Source: Gemmatimonadota bacterium
GTDB lineage: Bacteria; Gemmatimonadota; Gemmatimonadetes; Longimicrobiales; Gaopeijiaceae
Assembly (NCBI GenBank): GCA_022826005.1
Contig: JAJDVT010000070.1
Span: forward strand, 62,001 to 126,000
Length of the DNA: 64,000 nucleotides
Direction: 5' to 3'
Position numbers and translations under genes: made by a program. Numbering within the stretch: position 1 is the first letter of the stretch; the number at the start of each line of letters is the position of its first letter. Below are positions 1 to 8,111 of the stretch, piece after piece. The notes under the pieces were generated by a model. That model did not search any database and had not been told where the DNA came from. It saw only the letters and a list, made by a program, of their open reading frames with translations.

Positions 1-1
1 G

Positions 2-400
2 TACCTGGAAGAGACCGTGTACGGGTGGCTCTCCGAGACCCGTTGGGAGGAGTCGCTGGAGATCGAGTTCTCTCAGCGCCAGCCGTGGGGCAACGCCTCG
101 GTCCGGATCAACGGGTCGCACTTCATGTACAACACCGAACTCTACGCGGTATCCCTGAACGGCGACCTGAGTTTCCGCGTCTTCCGGGGCCTGAACCTCA
201 ATGCCGAGGGAGGAATCGGCTGGGTCCACGACCAGATCTATCTGTCCGCCCAGGGAGCAACCGACGCCGAAGCGCTCCTCAACCTCCGGCAGCGCGCCCA
301 GGACTTCAACTACGAATTCCAGGTCGGCTTTTCGTTCCAGTTCGGGTCGGTCTACAACAACGTGGTCAACAACCGGTTCAGGGAGAATTGGTGGCGGTAG
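2..400 (+). CDS. Outer-membrane beta-barrel protein, C-terminal part (partial)
   Basis: The frame is open from the window edge and ends in TAG at 400, so only the last ~130 residues are seen. The sequence shows alternating short beta-strand-like stretches rich in Tyr, Phe and Asn and ends in a C-terminal segment of the type FQFGSVYNNVVNNRF, typical of small outer-membrane barrels of the DUF481 kind known from related genomes. No catalytic motif is visible. A structural or porin-like outer-membrane role is inferred. The neighbour on the other strand is convergent, 72 bases away. Confidence 0.6.
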   Translation, partial: YLEETVYGWLSETRWEESLEIEFSQRQPWGNASVRINGSHFMYNTELYAVSLNGDLSFRVFRGLNLNAEGGIGWVHDQIYLSAQGATDAEALLNLRQRAQDFNYEFQVGFSFQFGSVYNNVVNNRFRENWWR

Positions 401-472
401 CGGGAAGGATGCCGGGCGGGCGTGGCATGTCGCACACACCAACCCGACCGCTCGAACGCCGCCGCCGGGCCC

Positions 473-3400
473 CTACGCCACCAGCCCCATCCGACGCAGC
501 GCCTGTTTGACGTTCTCCAGTTGCTCCCTTTGCGTCCGCGTCGGGGGGTGCAGGGTGCCCTGGCGCACGCCACCGCCGTTGATGGCGTTGTAGAGCTGCA
601 TCAGATCGCGGCGGTAGCGCCCGGCCGGGTTCGCGGCGCCCCGTCCGGGAGGTCCGCCCGGTCCCGCCGGCAGCTGGCGGCTCAGTTCCAGGATCTCCAG
701 CAGGAAGGCTTCCCGCTCGCGGTAGTCCTCGGCCGTGAGGGGGAGATCGGGGTCGCCGCTCACGTCGATGCGGCCGGTGCGCACGACGCCCCGCGCCTCC
801 AGTTCCACCGTGTAGATGCCGGGGGACACGAAGGGGCCGCGCGTGTCCAGAGTGCGTGCGACTTCCGCTGGGTCGTGAGGGGCCCAGGGGGTAGCGGCGG
901 GCCCTTGGAAGCCGTGGCGGAGGTCCCAGTTGACGCGGTGGAGACCGGGGCCGGAGGGCACGTTGAGCGCGCGGACGATGTCGCCGTCGGCGTTGCGGAT
1001 GGTGAGCCGGGCGGGGCCGGAACCGGGCCCCAGCCGGTAGGTGACGTGGGCGCCGTCGACCGGATTGTCCCCCATGAAGGTTGCCTGGGCGCGATAGGAG
1101 GTATCCTTCCAGTAGTTCATGATGGTGCCGTCGCCGGTGCCGGCGAGGGCGGCGGCGTCGGCCACCGCCTCGCTGTAACGGGCCAGCGGGCCTATGTCGT
1201 CGATGATGATGATCGAGCGGCCGTGGGTGCCGAGTACCAGATCCTTGTCGCGGGGGTGGATCACCATGTCGTCGTAGGCGGTGGTCGGCAGGTTGGGGAA
1301 GCGGGCCCACGACGCGCCCCGATCCGTGCTGGCGAATACGTGGTGCTCGGTGCCGAGGAAGAGCACCGCGGGGTCGTCGGGGTGCTCGACGATTACGTTG
1401 GCGGAGCCGCTTGGGAGGGTGGCGTGCAGGGCGGTCCAGGCCGCGCCGTAGTCCTCCGCGCGGTAGACGTACGGGGCGAAGTCGCCGTCGCGGTGGGCGT
1501 CGAAGGTGACGTAGGCGGTGCCGGACGCCTCCGCGGACGCGGTGACGCGGCTGACGTAGGTGCCGTCCGGCAGGCCGGGTGCGCCGCCCGAGACTTCGTT
1601 CCAGCTGCGGCCCCCGTCCCGGGAGACCTGGACGTTCCCGTCGTCGGTGCCCACCCAGAGCACCGCCGGGTCCAGGGGGGATTCGGAGATGGTGACGATC
1701 TCGCCGTACGAGGAGGTGCCGTCGTTGCGCGACAGCGTGATGTCGCCGCCGCGCACGCCCATGATCGCGAGCTCGTCGCGGTCCTGCTGGCGGGTGAGGT
1801 CCTCGGTGCGGGTGAAGCTGTCGCCCCGGTCGCGCGAGATGAAGAGGCGGTTGCCGCCCAGGTAGACCACGTTGGGATCGTGGCGCGAGATCAGGCTGGG
1901 CGACACCCAGTCCCACCGGTACGGCTCCTCGCCCTCGGGCGCGCTCAGGCGCAGGCTCATCATGTCGCCCGTGACGTTGTCGAAACGCGTCCAGCCGCCA
2001 TTCTGTGAATTGATGTAGATTGTGCGGCCGTCCGGGTCGGCCTGCTGGTACATCCCGTCCCCGAATCCGCTCTGGCGCCACTCGTCGTCCACGATCCCGT
2101 CCCAGGAACGCGTCGCCGACGGCCCCATCCAGGAGTGGTTGTCCTGCATGCCGCCGTAGATCCAGTAGGGGTCGCGATTGTCCACCGTGATCCCGTAGAA
2201 CTGCCCGATCGGCAGGTTGTTGATACGCCGGAAGGTGACGCCGCGGTCGTAGGTTTCGTGCAGCCCCGCGTCGCCGGCGAGGTAGAAGTGGTCGGGGTCG
2301 CCGGGATCGATCCACATGGTGTGGTGGTCCGCGTGGACGCCCACGTCGTAGGTGGGACGCTCCGCGATCTCGGTGAAGGTGCGGCCGCCGTCCTCGCTCC
2401 TGTGGGCGGAGGTGGCCAGGGTGTAGACGCGGTCCTCGTTGGTCGGGTCGATGAAGACGTGCGAGTAGTACATCGGCCGGATGTTCTGGTCGCTGACCCT
2501 CTCCCAGCTCTCGCCGCCGTCCTCGCTGCGGTAGCCGCCGGACTCGCCCGCGTGCTGGACGAGCGCATTCAGGATCTGCGGATTCGACGCCGAAACCGCG
2601 ATCCCGATCCGTCCCTTGTCGCCAGCCGGCAGGCCGTTGGTGAGCTCCCGCCAACTGTCGCCACCGTCGGCCGTCTTGTAGATGCCGCTTCCCGGCCCGC
2701 CCCCGTTGAAGCCCCAGGTGCGGCGCTGCCGCTGGTACATCGCGGCGTAGAGGACGTCCGGGTTCGACGGGTCGATCACGAGGTCCACCGCGCCGGTGTG
2801 CTCGTCGATATGGAGGACCTTGTCCCAGCTCCGGCCCCCGTCGCGGGAACGGTAGACGCCCCTGTCCGCGGTGGAGCGCCACAGATTGCCCAGCGCCGCC
2901 ACGTAGACGATGTCGGGATTCGACGGGTGGACCTGCACCCGCCCCGTGTGGCGCGTCTCTTCAAGGCCGAGGTGCCGCCAGGTGGCCCCGGCGTCGTCGG
3001 AGCGGTAGATGCCGTTGCCCCACGACGTGCTCTGCCGGTTCTGCTGCTCGCCGGTTCCGGCGTAGAGGATGTTCGGGTCGGAGGGCGCGATGGCCAGGTC
3101 GCCGAAGGTGCTGACCGGCATGCGCTCCCACAGGTTCGTCCAGGTGATGCCCCGGTTGACGCTCTTCCAGAGGCCGCCGGACGCGGTGGCTACGTAGATG
3201 GTGGAGGGGTCTTCCGCCAGCGCCTCGACATCGTGGATGCGGCCGCCGGTCACCGCTGGGCCGACGTGGCGCGCGGAGAAGGCGGCCAGGTCGTCGGACG
3301 TGATGGCCTGCTGGGCGGCCAGGCTGCAGGGTGCGTGGGCGAAGGCAGCCGCGGCGAGAGCGGCCAGGGCAGCGAGGGAGTGTGCCGGCAGAACGGCCGG

Positions 3401-3508
3401 AGCAACCCGCCAAGCGCGCCGTGAGGACGGCAACGACCGGTTGCGCGAGGACAACGCCGGGTTGGACAGACGCGTAAACGGACGGATGGAAGGGTTGTGC
3501 GGGGTCAT
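473..3508 (-). CDS. Secreted BNR/Asp-box repeat protein (sortilin/VPS10-like)
   Basis: A 1011-residue protein with a long positively charged N-terminus and a hydrophobic export segment ending near residue 66 (SLAAQQ). The body carries many Asp-box motifs (SRDGGRSW, TADGGDSW, SEDGGESW, STDRGASW), the hallmark of BNR/sialidase-type and sortilin beta-propellers; two consecutive propellers are likely over residues 80-730. The C-terminal ~250 residues look like a beta-sandwich followed by a charged helical tail. Sialidase catalytic residues were not identified, so glycosidase activity should not be assumed; such proteins are often annotated only as glycosyl hydrolase-like. The ATG at 3508 follows an AGGAGA about ten bases upstream. 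Confidence 0.85.
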   Translation of the reverse strand: MTPHNPSIRPFTRLSNPALSSRNRSLPSSRRAWRVAPAVLPAHSLAALAALAAAAFAHAPCSLAAQQAITSDDLAAFSARHVGPAVTGGRIHDVEALAEDPSTIYVATASGGLWKSVNRGITWTNLWERMPVSTFGDLAIAPSDPNILYAGTGEQQNRQSTSWGNGIYRSDDAGATWRHLGLEETRHTGRVQVHPSNPDIVYVAALGNLWRSTADRGVYRSRDGGRSWDKVLHIDEHTGAVDLVIDPSNPDVLYAAMYQRQRRTWGFNGGGPGSGIYKTADGGDSWRELTNGLPAGDKGRIGIAVSASNPQILNALVQHAGESGGYRSEDGGESWERVSDQNIRPMYYSHVFIDPTNEDRVYTLATSAHRSEDGGRTFTEIAERPTYDVGVHADHHTMWIDPGDPDHFYLAGDAGLHETYDRGVTFRRINNLPIGQFYGITVDNRDPYWIYGGMQDNHSWMGPSATRSWDGIVDDEWRQSGFGDGMYQQADPDGRTIYINSQNGGWTRFDNVTGDMMSLRLSAPEGEEPYRWDWVSPSLISRHDPNVVYLGGNRLFISRDRGDSFTRTEDLTRQQDRDELAIMGVRGGDITLSRNDGTSSYGEIVTISESPLDPAVLWVGTDDGNVQVSRDGGRSWNEVSGGAPGLPDGTYVSRVTASAEASGTAYVTFDAHRDGDFAPYVYRAEDYGAAWTALHATLPSGSANVIVEHPDDPAVLFLGTEHHVFASTDRGASWARFPNLPTTAYDDMVIHPRDKDLVLGTHGRSIIIIDDIGPLARYSEAVADAAALAGTGDGTIMNYWKDTSYRAQATFMGDNPVDGAHVTYRLGPGSGPARLTIRNADGDIVRALNVPSGPGLHRVNWDLRHGFQGPAATPWAPHDPAEVARTLDTRGPFVSPGIYTVELEARGVVRTGRIDVSGDPDLPLTAEDYREREAFLLEILELSRQLPAGPGGPPGRGAANPAGRYRRDLMQLYNAINGGGVRQGTLHPPTRTQREQLENVKQALRRMGLVA

Positions 3509-3532
3509 CGTGGAGGTTCTCCTGGGTGCGAC

Positions 3533-3982
3533 TTACTCGATTTCCTCCCCGAAGAGTAGCACATGACCCTCCGGGTCGACGACCTCGAACTCGCGGAGGC
3601 CGTAGAACCGGTCGACGCATTCGGTGGCAGGCCATCCGGCGTCGACGACGCGGCGGCGCAGCGCTGCCACGTCGCGGACGTAGATGTAGCACGCCGACTG
3701 GGGATGCCGGTCGCCGACCAGGGGCGCCTTCGGCACGTAGGTGGGGCTGGCGAGCATGATGCTGGCTCCGCCGTTCTGAAGCGCGGCGAATCCGGACGCA
3801 CCGACGTCGTCCATCCGGTCCACGACCGTGAAGCCGAGCACCTCGATGTAGAAGCGGATCTGCGCGGGAACATCGTTGCACATCAGCAGCGGCACCAGCG
3901 CGGTGAAGGTGGAGGGGTCGCCGGCGCCGCGTGACCTGTCTCCGCTCAAGTCGCGCCCCCGGCGCGATACGGGTGTGCTCAC
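3533..3982 (-). CDS. VOC family (glyoxalase/bleomycin-resistance-like) protein
   Basis: The core has the vicinal-oxygen-chelate layout: a start of the type LVPLLMCNDVPAQIRFY, then a central GASIMLASPTY, and near the C-terminus REFEVVDPEGHVLLFGE. One betaalphabetabetabeta pair of modules in ~120 residues fits a glyoxalase-fold metal-dependent or binding protein. The frame is open to 4129, but that part overlaps the upstream exonuclease gene; the GTG at 3982, preceded by a purine-rich GAGGGCAGGGCG, gives a 149-residue protein and avoids the overlap. It lies 40 bases after the exonuclease gene and may be co-transcribed. Substrate is unknown. Confidence 0.75.
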   Translation of the reverse strand: MSTPVSRRGRDLSGDRSRGAGDPSTFTALVPLLMCNDVPAQIRFYIEVLGFTVVDRMDDVGASGFAALQNGGASIMLASPTYVPKAPLVGDRHPQSACYIYVRDVAALRRRVVDAGWPATECVDRFYGLREFEVVDPEGHVLLFGEEIE

Positions 3983-4022
3983 CGCCCTGCCCTCGCGGCA
4001 TGCCCCGGGCGCGATACGGGCT

Positions 4023-4796
4023 TCATCCACGTGCGGCCAGCGCCCCGCGCGCGGCCTCCACCACATCGCCCGGCATGTCGTCCGCGCGCAACATCCACTC
4101 CAGGTAGTCGGGGGCCGTCTCGGCAACATCCGCCAGCGCGACCCCCTTGTGCTTCCCGCGGTTGAACACCAGCCCCTGCTCGCCCTGCGAGAACCACCGC
4201 TCGAACTCGGTGACGTAGGGGCCCATCTCGTCGCAGTAGGCGTGCAGCGCCTCCATGTCGCGCGGCAGGTGTCGGTAGCGGGCGAGCTGGGCGGTCAGCA
4301 CGGCGGCTGTGGTGCGGATGTCCCCCAGCGCGGTGTGGGCGTCCTGGTGGTCGCGCCCCAGGTAGAAGCGGGCGGCGGCCGAAAGGTCGCGCGGCTCCTC
4401 GCGGTGGAAGATCATCTTCATGTCGATGAGCCGCCGGTCCTTCACGTCGAAGTCGATGCCCGCGCGGGCGAACTCGGCGATGAGGATGGGGAGGTCGAAG
4501 CGCCGGATGTTGAACCCGGCCAGGTCGCAGGGCCGCAGCAGCTTCGCGAGAGACCTGGACGTCGCCTTGAAGGTGGGTTCGTCCGCGACCATTTCGTCGG
4601 TGATCTGGTGGATTGCCGACGCCTCGGCCGGAATGGGCATCTCTGGGTTGTAGCGCCGCACCCGCTCGAAGACGTCCCCGCGGGGCGAGACCCGGATCAC
4701 CGCCAGCTCCACGATCCGATCGCTCGACAGGCTGAGGCCGGTCGTCTCGAGGTCGAAGAACGCGACCGGGCGGTCGAGGTCGAAGGGGAGTTCCAT
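4023..4796 (-). CDS. DnaQ-like 3'-5' exonuclease
   Basis: All three exonuclease motifs of the DEDD superfamily are visible: FFDLETTG (Exo I, D15 and E17 counted from the chosen start), GFNIRRFDLPIL (Exo II) and HTALGDIRTT (Exo III, DEDDh type). The C-terminal ~60 residues (GLVFNRGKHKGVALADVAE...DYLEWML) match the extension often found in exonuclease X-like proteins. A role in DNA repair or proofreading is inferred; it is not the fused DNA polymerase III epsilon. The frame is open to 4835, but the internal ATG at 4796 starts directly at the conserved fold (MELPFDLDRPVAFFD) and gives 257 residues; no strong ribosome site is seen at either. Confidence 0.85.
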   Translation of the reverse strand: MELPFDLDRPVAFFDLETTGLSLSSDRIVELAVIRVSPRGDVFERVRRYNPEMPIPAEASAIHQITDEMVADEPTFKATSRSLAKLLRPCDLAGFNIRRFDLPILIAEFARAGIDFDVKDRRLIDMKMIFHREEPRDLSAAARFYLGRDHQDAHTALGDIRTTAAVLTAQLARYRHLPRDMEALHAYCDEMGPYVTEFERWFSQGEQGLVFNRGKHKGVALADVAETAPDYLEWMLRADDMPGDVVEAARGALAARG

Positions 4797-4920
4797 GGGG
4801 GGTATAGTGTAATGGGGAGGGAATGGGGCGGCCACGGGTGGAGCGGGCGAGAGGCGGCGCGGAACAGCCGCGATCCCGGAAGGGTATGGAGTGTAGCGTT
4901 GTGTGACACACGTTTACCGA

Positions 4921-4926
4921 GGAGGT
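4921..4926 (+). promoter_or_regulatory. Ribosome binding site deciding a GTG start
   Basis: GGAGGT lies six bases before GTG at 4933 but twelve before the next in-frame ATG at 4939 and after the ATG at 4903, so GTG 4933 is the likely start of the propeller gene. Confidence 0.6.
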
Positions 4927-4932
4927 CCTGAA

Positions 4933-6198
4933 GTGGCGATGGCAATCAAGTGGGAAACGGCTCCCGAATTCCGCTCACGGACCCTGGCGGCCCGGCTCCC
5001 GGTCGCCGCCGCGGCCCTGCTCATCTGCTGGGGCGTGGGCGGCTCCACCCCGATCGCTGCCGCCCAGGCGGCCCGGGACTTCGGTGCCCCCTGGCTCACC
5101 GAGGCCGAGTTCGAATTCGGCGAGGGGATCAGCGGCGGCGGGGCTGCCTCCTTCAGCCTGATCAGCGCCGTCCGGGCGCTGGAAGGCGGGGAACGCATCC
5201 TGGTTGTGGAACCCGCTCACCTGCGGATCACCGTCTGGCGGCCGGACGGATCCCTGGTACGGGAAGTCGGCGGTCCGGGCGAAGGCCCCGGAGAGTTCCG
5301 GGGGCCGCTCTTCGTCGAGGTCCATCCGCGCGGTTTTCGCACGCGCGATTCCCAGCGGTACTCATCCTTCACCAGCGATGGCGAGCTGATCGGGAGCACC
5401 CCGTTCCCGCCCCGGGGATTGCGCTTTGACGGACAGCGGCTGCGGCCGCAGGCGCTCCTGGCCGACGGGTCGTTCCTTGCCGCTCCAAGCGTCGGCGCCG
5501 CGGCTCAGACCGGCTTCGGGGGAAGCGAGCCCATCGAGTCGATTCGGGTCCTGCACCTGCTTGGGGAGGACGACCGGTGGGAGATGACCCCGATCGCAAC
5601 CCTGGACATTCGCAACCAGTCCATGATCCTCACGCCCGAGGGGCTCGACTCGCCATCGGGGATCCACACGGGACAGGCCTACGGAGACCATGACCTGACC
5701 TGGTATGACCCCGGGGCGGGCACCGTGGTGGTGCTGCGCCGGAACCTGGGGGGCGGCGAAGTCGAAGTCCTGGAGATCGCGGCCAGCGGGGACACGTTGT
5801 GGCACCGGCAACTGTCGCCTCCGGCGATTCCGTTCGGGGCCGACCGGGTGGCCGCGGCGATCGACGCCGCAGCCAGGAATCTCGCGGGTGCCTCCCCGGG
5901 CGTGTCCGTTGACGCGATGCGGGCCGCACTCGAAGACGCGCTCTTCATTCCCAATCCAATGCCCGGCGCCACGCGCATGTACGGAACCGCCTCCGGGGAG
6001 ATCTGGTTTCGGGGCTACCAGCGCCAGGACACCCTGGCCGTCTGGTACGCGGCAAGGAGGGACGGAGTCGGACTGCGCCGGGTGCTGGTGCCGCCCGGCT
6101 TCCGGCCCATGGATGCAACGGACACCCATGTGTGGGGCGTGCGCAGGGGCGAACTCGGTGTGGAGTACGTCGCGGGCAGGAGGCTAGTCCGTGGATGA
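4933..6198 (+). CDS. Secreted 6-bladed beta-propeller-type protein
   Basis: About 421 residues with an N-terminal signal-like segment (AARLPVAAAALLICWGVGG, cleavage near AAAQA). The propeller signature known in these proteins is present: DGSLVREVGGPGEGPGEFRGP, followed by strand repeats. Such proteins are thought to be extracytoplasmic; their ligands are unknown. The stop codon lies inside the left end of the dispersed repeat at 6188, which means the last codons (LVRG) and the stop are contributed by the junction with the repeat; the native C-terminus may have been altered. GTG at 4933 is chosen because GGAGGT sits six bases upstream. Confidence 0.75.
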   Translation: MAMAIKWETAPEFRSRTLAARLPVAAAALLICWGVGGSTPIAAAQAARDFGAPWLTEAEFEFGEGISGGGAASFSLISAVRALEGGERILVVEPAHLRITVWRPDGSLVREVGGPGEGPGEFRGPLFVEVHPRGFRTRDSQRYSSFTSDGELIGSTPFPPRGLRFDGQRLRPQALLADGSFLAAPSVGAAAQTGFGGSEPIESIRVLHLLGEDDRWEMTPIATLDIRNQSMILTPEGLDSPSGIHTGQAYGDHDLTWYDPGAGTVVVLRRNLGGGEVEVLEIAASGDTLWHRQLSPPAIPFGADRVAAAIDAAARNLAGASPGVSVDAMRAALEDALFIPNPMPGATRMYGTASGEIWFRGYQRQDTLAVWYAARRDGVGLRRVLVPPGFRPMDATDTHVWGVRRGELGVEYVAGRRLVRG

Positions 6199-6428
6199 AT
6201 CCGCCCGAGCACCGAGAGGGGCGAGGCGCCGGGCTGGCAAGGCGCGACGAAGGGCGCATAGCGGAGCTATTCGCCCGAGGAGCAACGCAGAGCGGTGCTT
6301 CACGAACCCAAAAAAGTGAAGTAAACATGACAATTCGTAACGTTCTCTTGACATTTCGGATGCGTGAGCACCGCGGACCAGCCCGGATGCATCGCCTCTC
6401 GAATGCCGGGGGGACTTTGTCCACGGGC
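6188..6428. repeat. Dispersed ~240-bp repeat with terminal inverted repeats, copy A
   Basis: Matches copy B at 39018-39257 over its whole length with moderate divergence. Left end TCCGTGGATGAATCCGCCC; right end, read on the other strand, GCCCGTGGACAAAGTCCCC, so the ends are imperfect inverted repeats. The best-conserved internal block runs GGCAAGGCGCGACGAAG to CAGAGCGGTGCTTCA. It carries no convincing gene: ORFs through it in several frames are artefacts of the repeat. The left end overlaps the stop codon of the propeller gene; the right end lies 20 bases before the quinone oxidoreductase start. Confidence 0.85.
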
Positions 6429-6447
6429 TACTAGTACCGCCCTCCCC

Positions 6448-7428
6448 ATGAGAGCCGTCACGATCCCCGAGTTCGGCGGGCCCGAGGTCCTGAGGCTCGG
6501 CGCGGTGCGCGCACCGCGCCCCGGTCCCCGGGAGCTGCTCGTGCGGGTGCACGCGTCCGGCGTCAACCGCGCCGACCTGCTCCAGCGGCGGGGGCTGTAT
6601 CCGCCGCCGCCGGGCGAGTCCGAGGTGCCGGGGCTGGAGTTCGCGGGGGTGGTGGAGGAAGTCGGTGGCGTGGTGACGCGGTGGCGTGTGGGCGACCGGG
6701 TTATGGGGATCGTGGGGGGCGGGGGCTACGCCGAGCGGGTGGTGGTGGACGAGCGGGTGGCGGTTGCCGTGCCCGAGGGGATGGAGATGACGGTGGCCGG
6801 GGCGATCCCGGAGGTCTACATGACCGCGTACGACGCCGTGTTCCGGCAGGCCGGGCTGCGAGAGGGCGAGGTGCTCCTGATCCATGCAGTCGGCAGCGGG
6901 GTGGGGACCGCGGCCCTGCGGCTGGCGCGCCGGGCGGGGGCGCGGACGATCGGGACATCGCGCACAGGTGCGAAGCTGGAGCGGGCCGCGGGGGTGGGGC
7001 TGGGGGTGGGGCTGCCGGGTGGGGAGGGGTGGGAGGCGGGAGTGATGGACGCGACCGGTGGCCGTGGGGCCGACGTGATTCTCGACCTTGTGGGGGCTCC
7101 GTATCTGGCGGGGAACCAGGCCGCGATCGCGGTGGGTGGGCGCCATGTGGTGGTGGGCGTGCCGGGGGGTAGCCGTGCGGGGATCGACCTGCGGCGCCTG
7201 ATGGTCCGCCGGGCGCGCCTGTTCGGCACCGTGCTGAGGGCGCGGAGTGTCGGGGAGAAGGCCGCGCTGGCGGCGGAGTTCAGCGAAGCGGTGCTGCCGG
7301 GCTTCACGGACGGCTCCCTGGAGCCGGTGATCGACAGCGTCTTCTCCGTGGTACGGGCGGCGGACGCACACCGGCGCATGGAGAAGAATGGGAACTTCGG
7401 GAAGATCGTACTCACCTGGGGCCACTGA
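6448..7428 (+). CDS. NAD(P)H-quinone oxidoreductase, zinc-free MDR family
   Basis: A 326-residue medium-chain dehydrogenase/reductase. The N-terminal GroES-like domain shows ASGVNRADLLQRRGLYPPPP and GLEFAGVVEEVG, diagnostic of the zeta-crystallin/PIG3 quinone oxidoreductase subgroup; the zinc ligands of alcohol dehydrogenases are absent. The Rossmann domain has the nucleotide loop HAVGSGVGTAALRLA. It is expected to reduce quinones or enones with NADPH in the cytosol. The frame is open further upstream through the dispersed repeat, but ATG 6448 begins exactly at the conserved MRAVTIPEFGGPEVL and is the sensible start. Transcription may have to cross the repeat. Confidence 0.9.
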   Translation: MRAVTIPEFGGPEVLRLGAVRAPRPGPRELLVRVHASGVNRADLLQRRGLYPPPPGESEVPGLEFAGVVEEVGGVVTRWRVGDRVMGIVGGGGYAERVVVDERVAVAVPEGMEMTVAGAIPEVYMTAYDAVFRQAGLREGEVLLIHAVGSGVGTAALRLARRAGARTIGTSRTGAKLERAAGVGLGVGLPGGEGWEAGVMDATGGRGADVILDLVGAPYLAGNQAAIAVGGRHVVVGVPGGSRAGIDLRRLMVRRARLFGTVLRARSVGEKAALAAEFSEAVLPGFTDGSLEPVIDSVFSVVRAADAHRRMEKNGNFGKIVLTWGH

Positions 7429-7645
7429 GCGCGCGTCTCCATATCTTCCGACTCCAAATGGATCTCCCGGATGCGAAAGGACCAACGGGCCGCGCCGGGA
7501 TGCCCAAAGGCGCACAATGGACTAGCTTGACCCCGACGCATCAGTGAAGACCGCGCCCAGGGGAGAACTCCCGTGATGCTGAGCAGCACCGACAGGGAAG
7601 CGGTGGTGATGGCCGCCGCGTCATTCACACAAGGAGAAGACGGAC

Positions 7646-7843
7646 ATGGAATTCGACTTCGGTTCCTTCGGGGCCATGGGGACCTTTTTGTCCGGGCTGG
7701 TGGCGATCGGGGCGGCGATTCAGCTGGGACTGATCATCCTGCTCATGATGGTGCTGTTCGACCTGCGGGCCTTCCTGCGGGAAGGGACCAGGCTCGTGCG
7801 GCGGACCGACCGGTTCCTGGCGCAAAGGGAATACTCGGACTGA
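7646..7843 (+). CDS. Small single-pass membrane protein
   Basis: A 65-residue protein with one long hydrophobic helix (residues ~12-43: LSGLVAIGAAIQ...LIILLMMVLF) followed by a basic tail rich in Arg (DLRAFLREGTRLVRRTDRFL), suggesting N-out or hairpin insertion with the tail in the cytosol. AAGGAG lies nine bases before the ATG, so it is probably translated. The 217 bases before it show no other gene. No family was recognised and no function is assigned. Confidence 0.6.
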   Translation: MEFDFGSFGAMGTFLSGLVAIGAAIQLGLIILLMMVLFDLRAFLREGTRLVRRTDRFLAQREYSD

Positions 7844-8031
7844 ACCGCGCGCCGGGCCGACTCCTGGGCGCCGCCGCCCTTGCGCCCCCGGCCCTCGCCA
7901 CGGCCCCCGTCGCTACAATGGCCCAGGGTCCCCGCCCGGACCGAGTGCCGTCGCCTGCCCCGGCGGACAGATCGACTTCAGGTGACGTCGATTTGCCGAT
8001 GATGCGGTGGTGAACTAATGATACATTTGTC

Positions 8032-8075
8032 TTCCAGCAGAGCCTGCGACATCTTCCGGCAGAGTCTGCGACAAC
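8032..8075. repeat. Two tandem 22-bp repeats upstream of the binding-protein operon
   Basis: Two adjacent 22-base units, each with the core GCAG(A)G(C/T)CTGCGACA flanked by TTCC on the left, differ at three or four positions. They end 36 bases before the ATG of the binding-protein gene, the place expected for an operator or activator site. Regulation is inferred from position only. Confidence 0.6.
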
Positions 8076-8111
8076 CGCACAAGGTGACGAAAGAACGTTG
8101 ATGGAGCGCTG

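Noticed and set aside
473-3508. Calling the BNR-repeat protein a sialidase
   Set aside because: Asp-boxes are structural; the arginine triad and other catalytic residues of sialidases were not found.
6184-6566. Small ORFs running through dispersed repeat A, with look-alikes in copy B
   Set aside because: Similarity between copies is at the DNA level and exists in several frames and both strands at once; internal deletion in copy C destroys the frames. This indicates a non-coding repeat.
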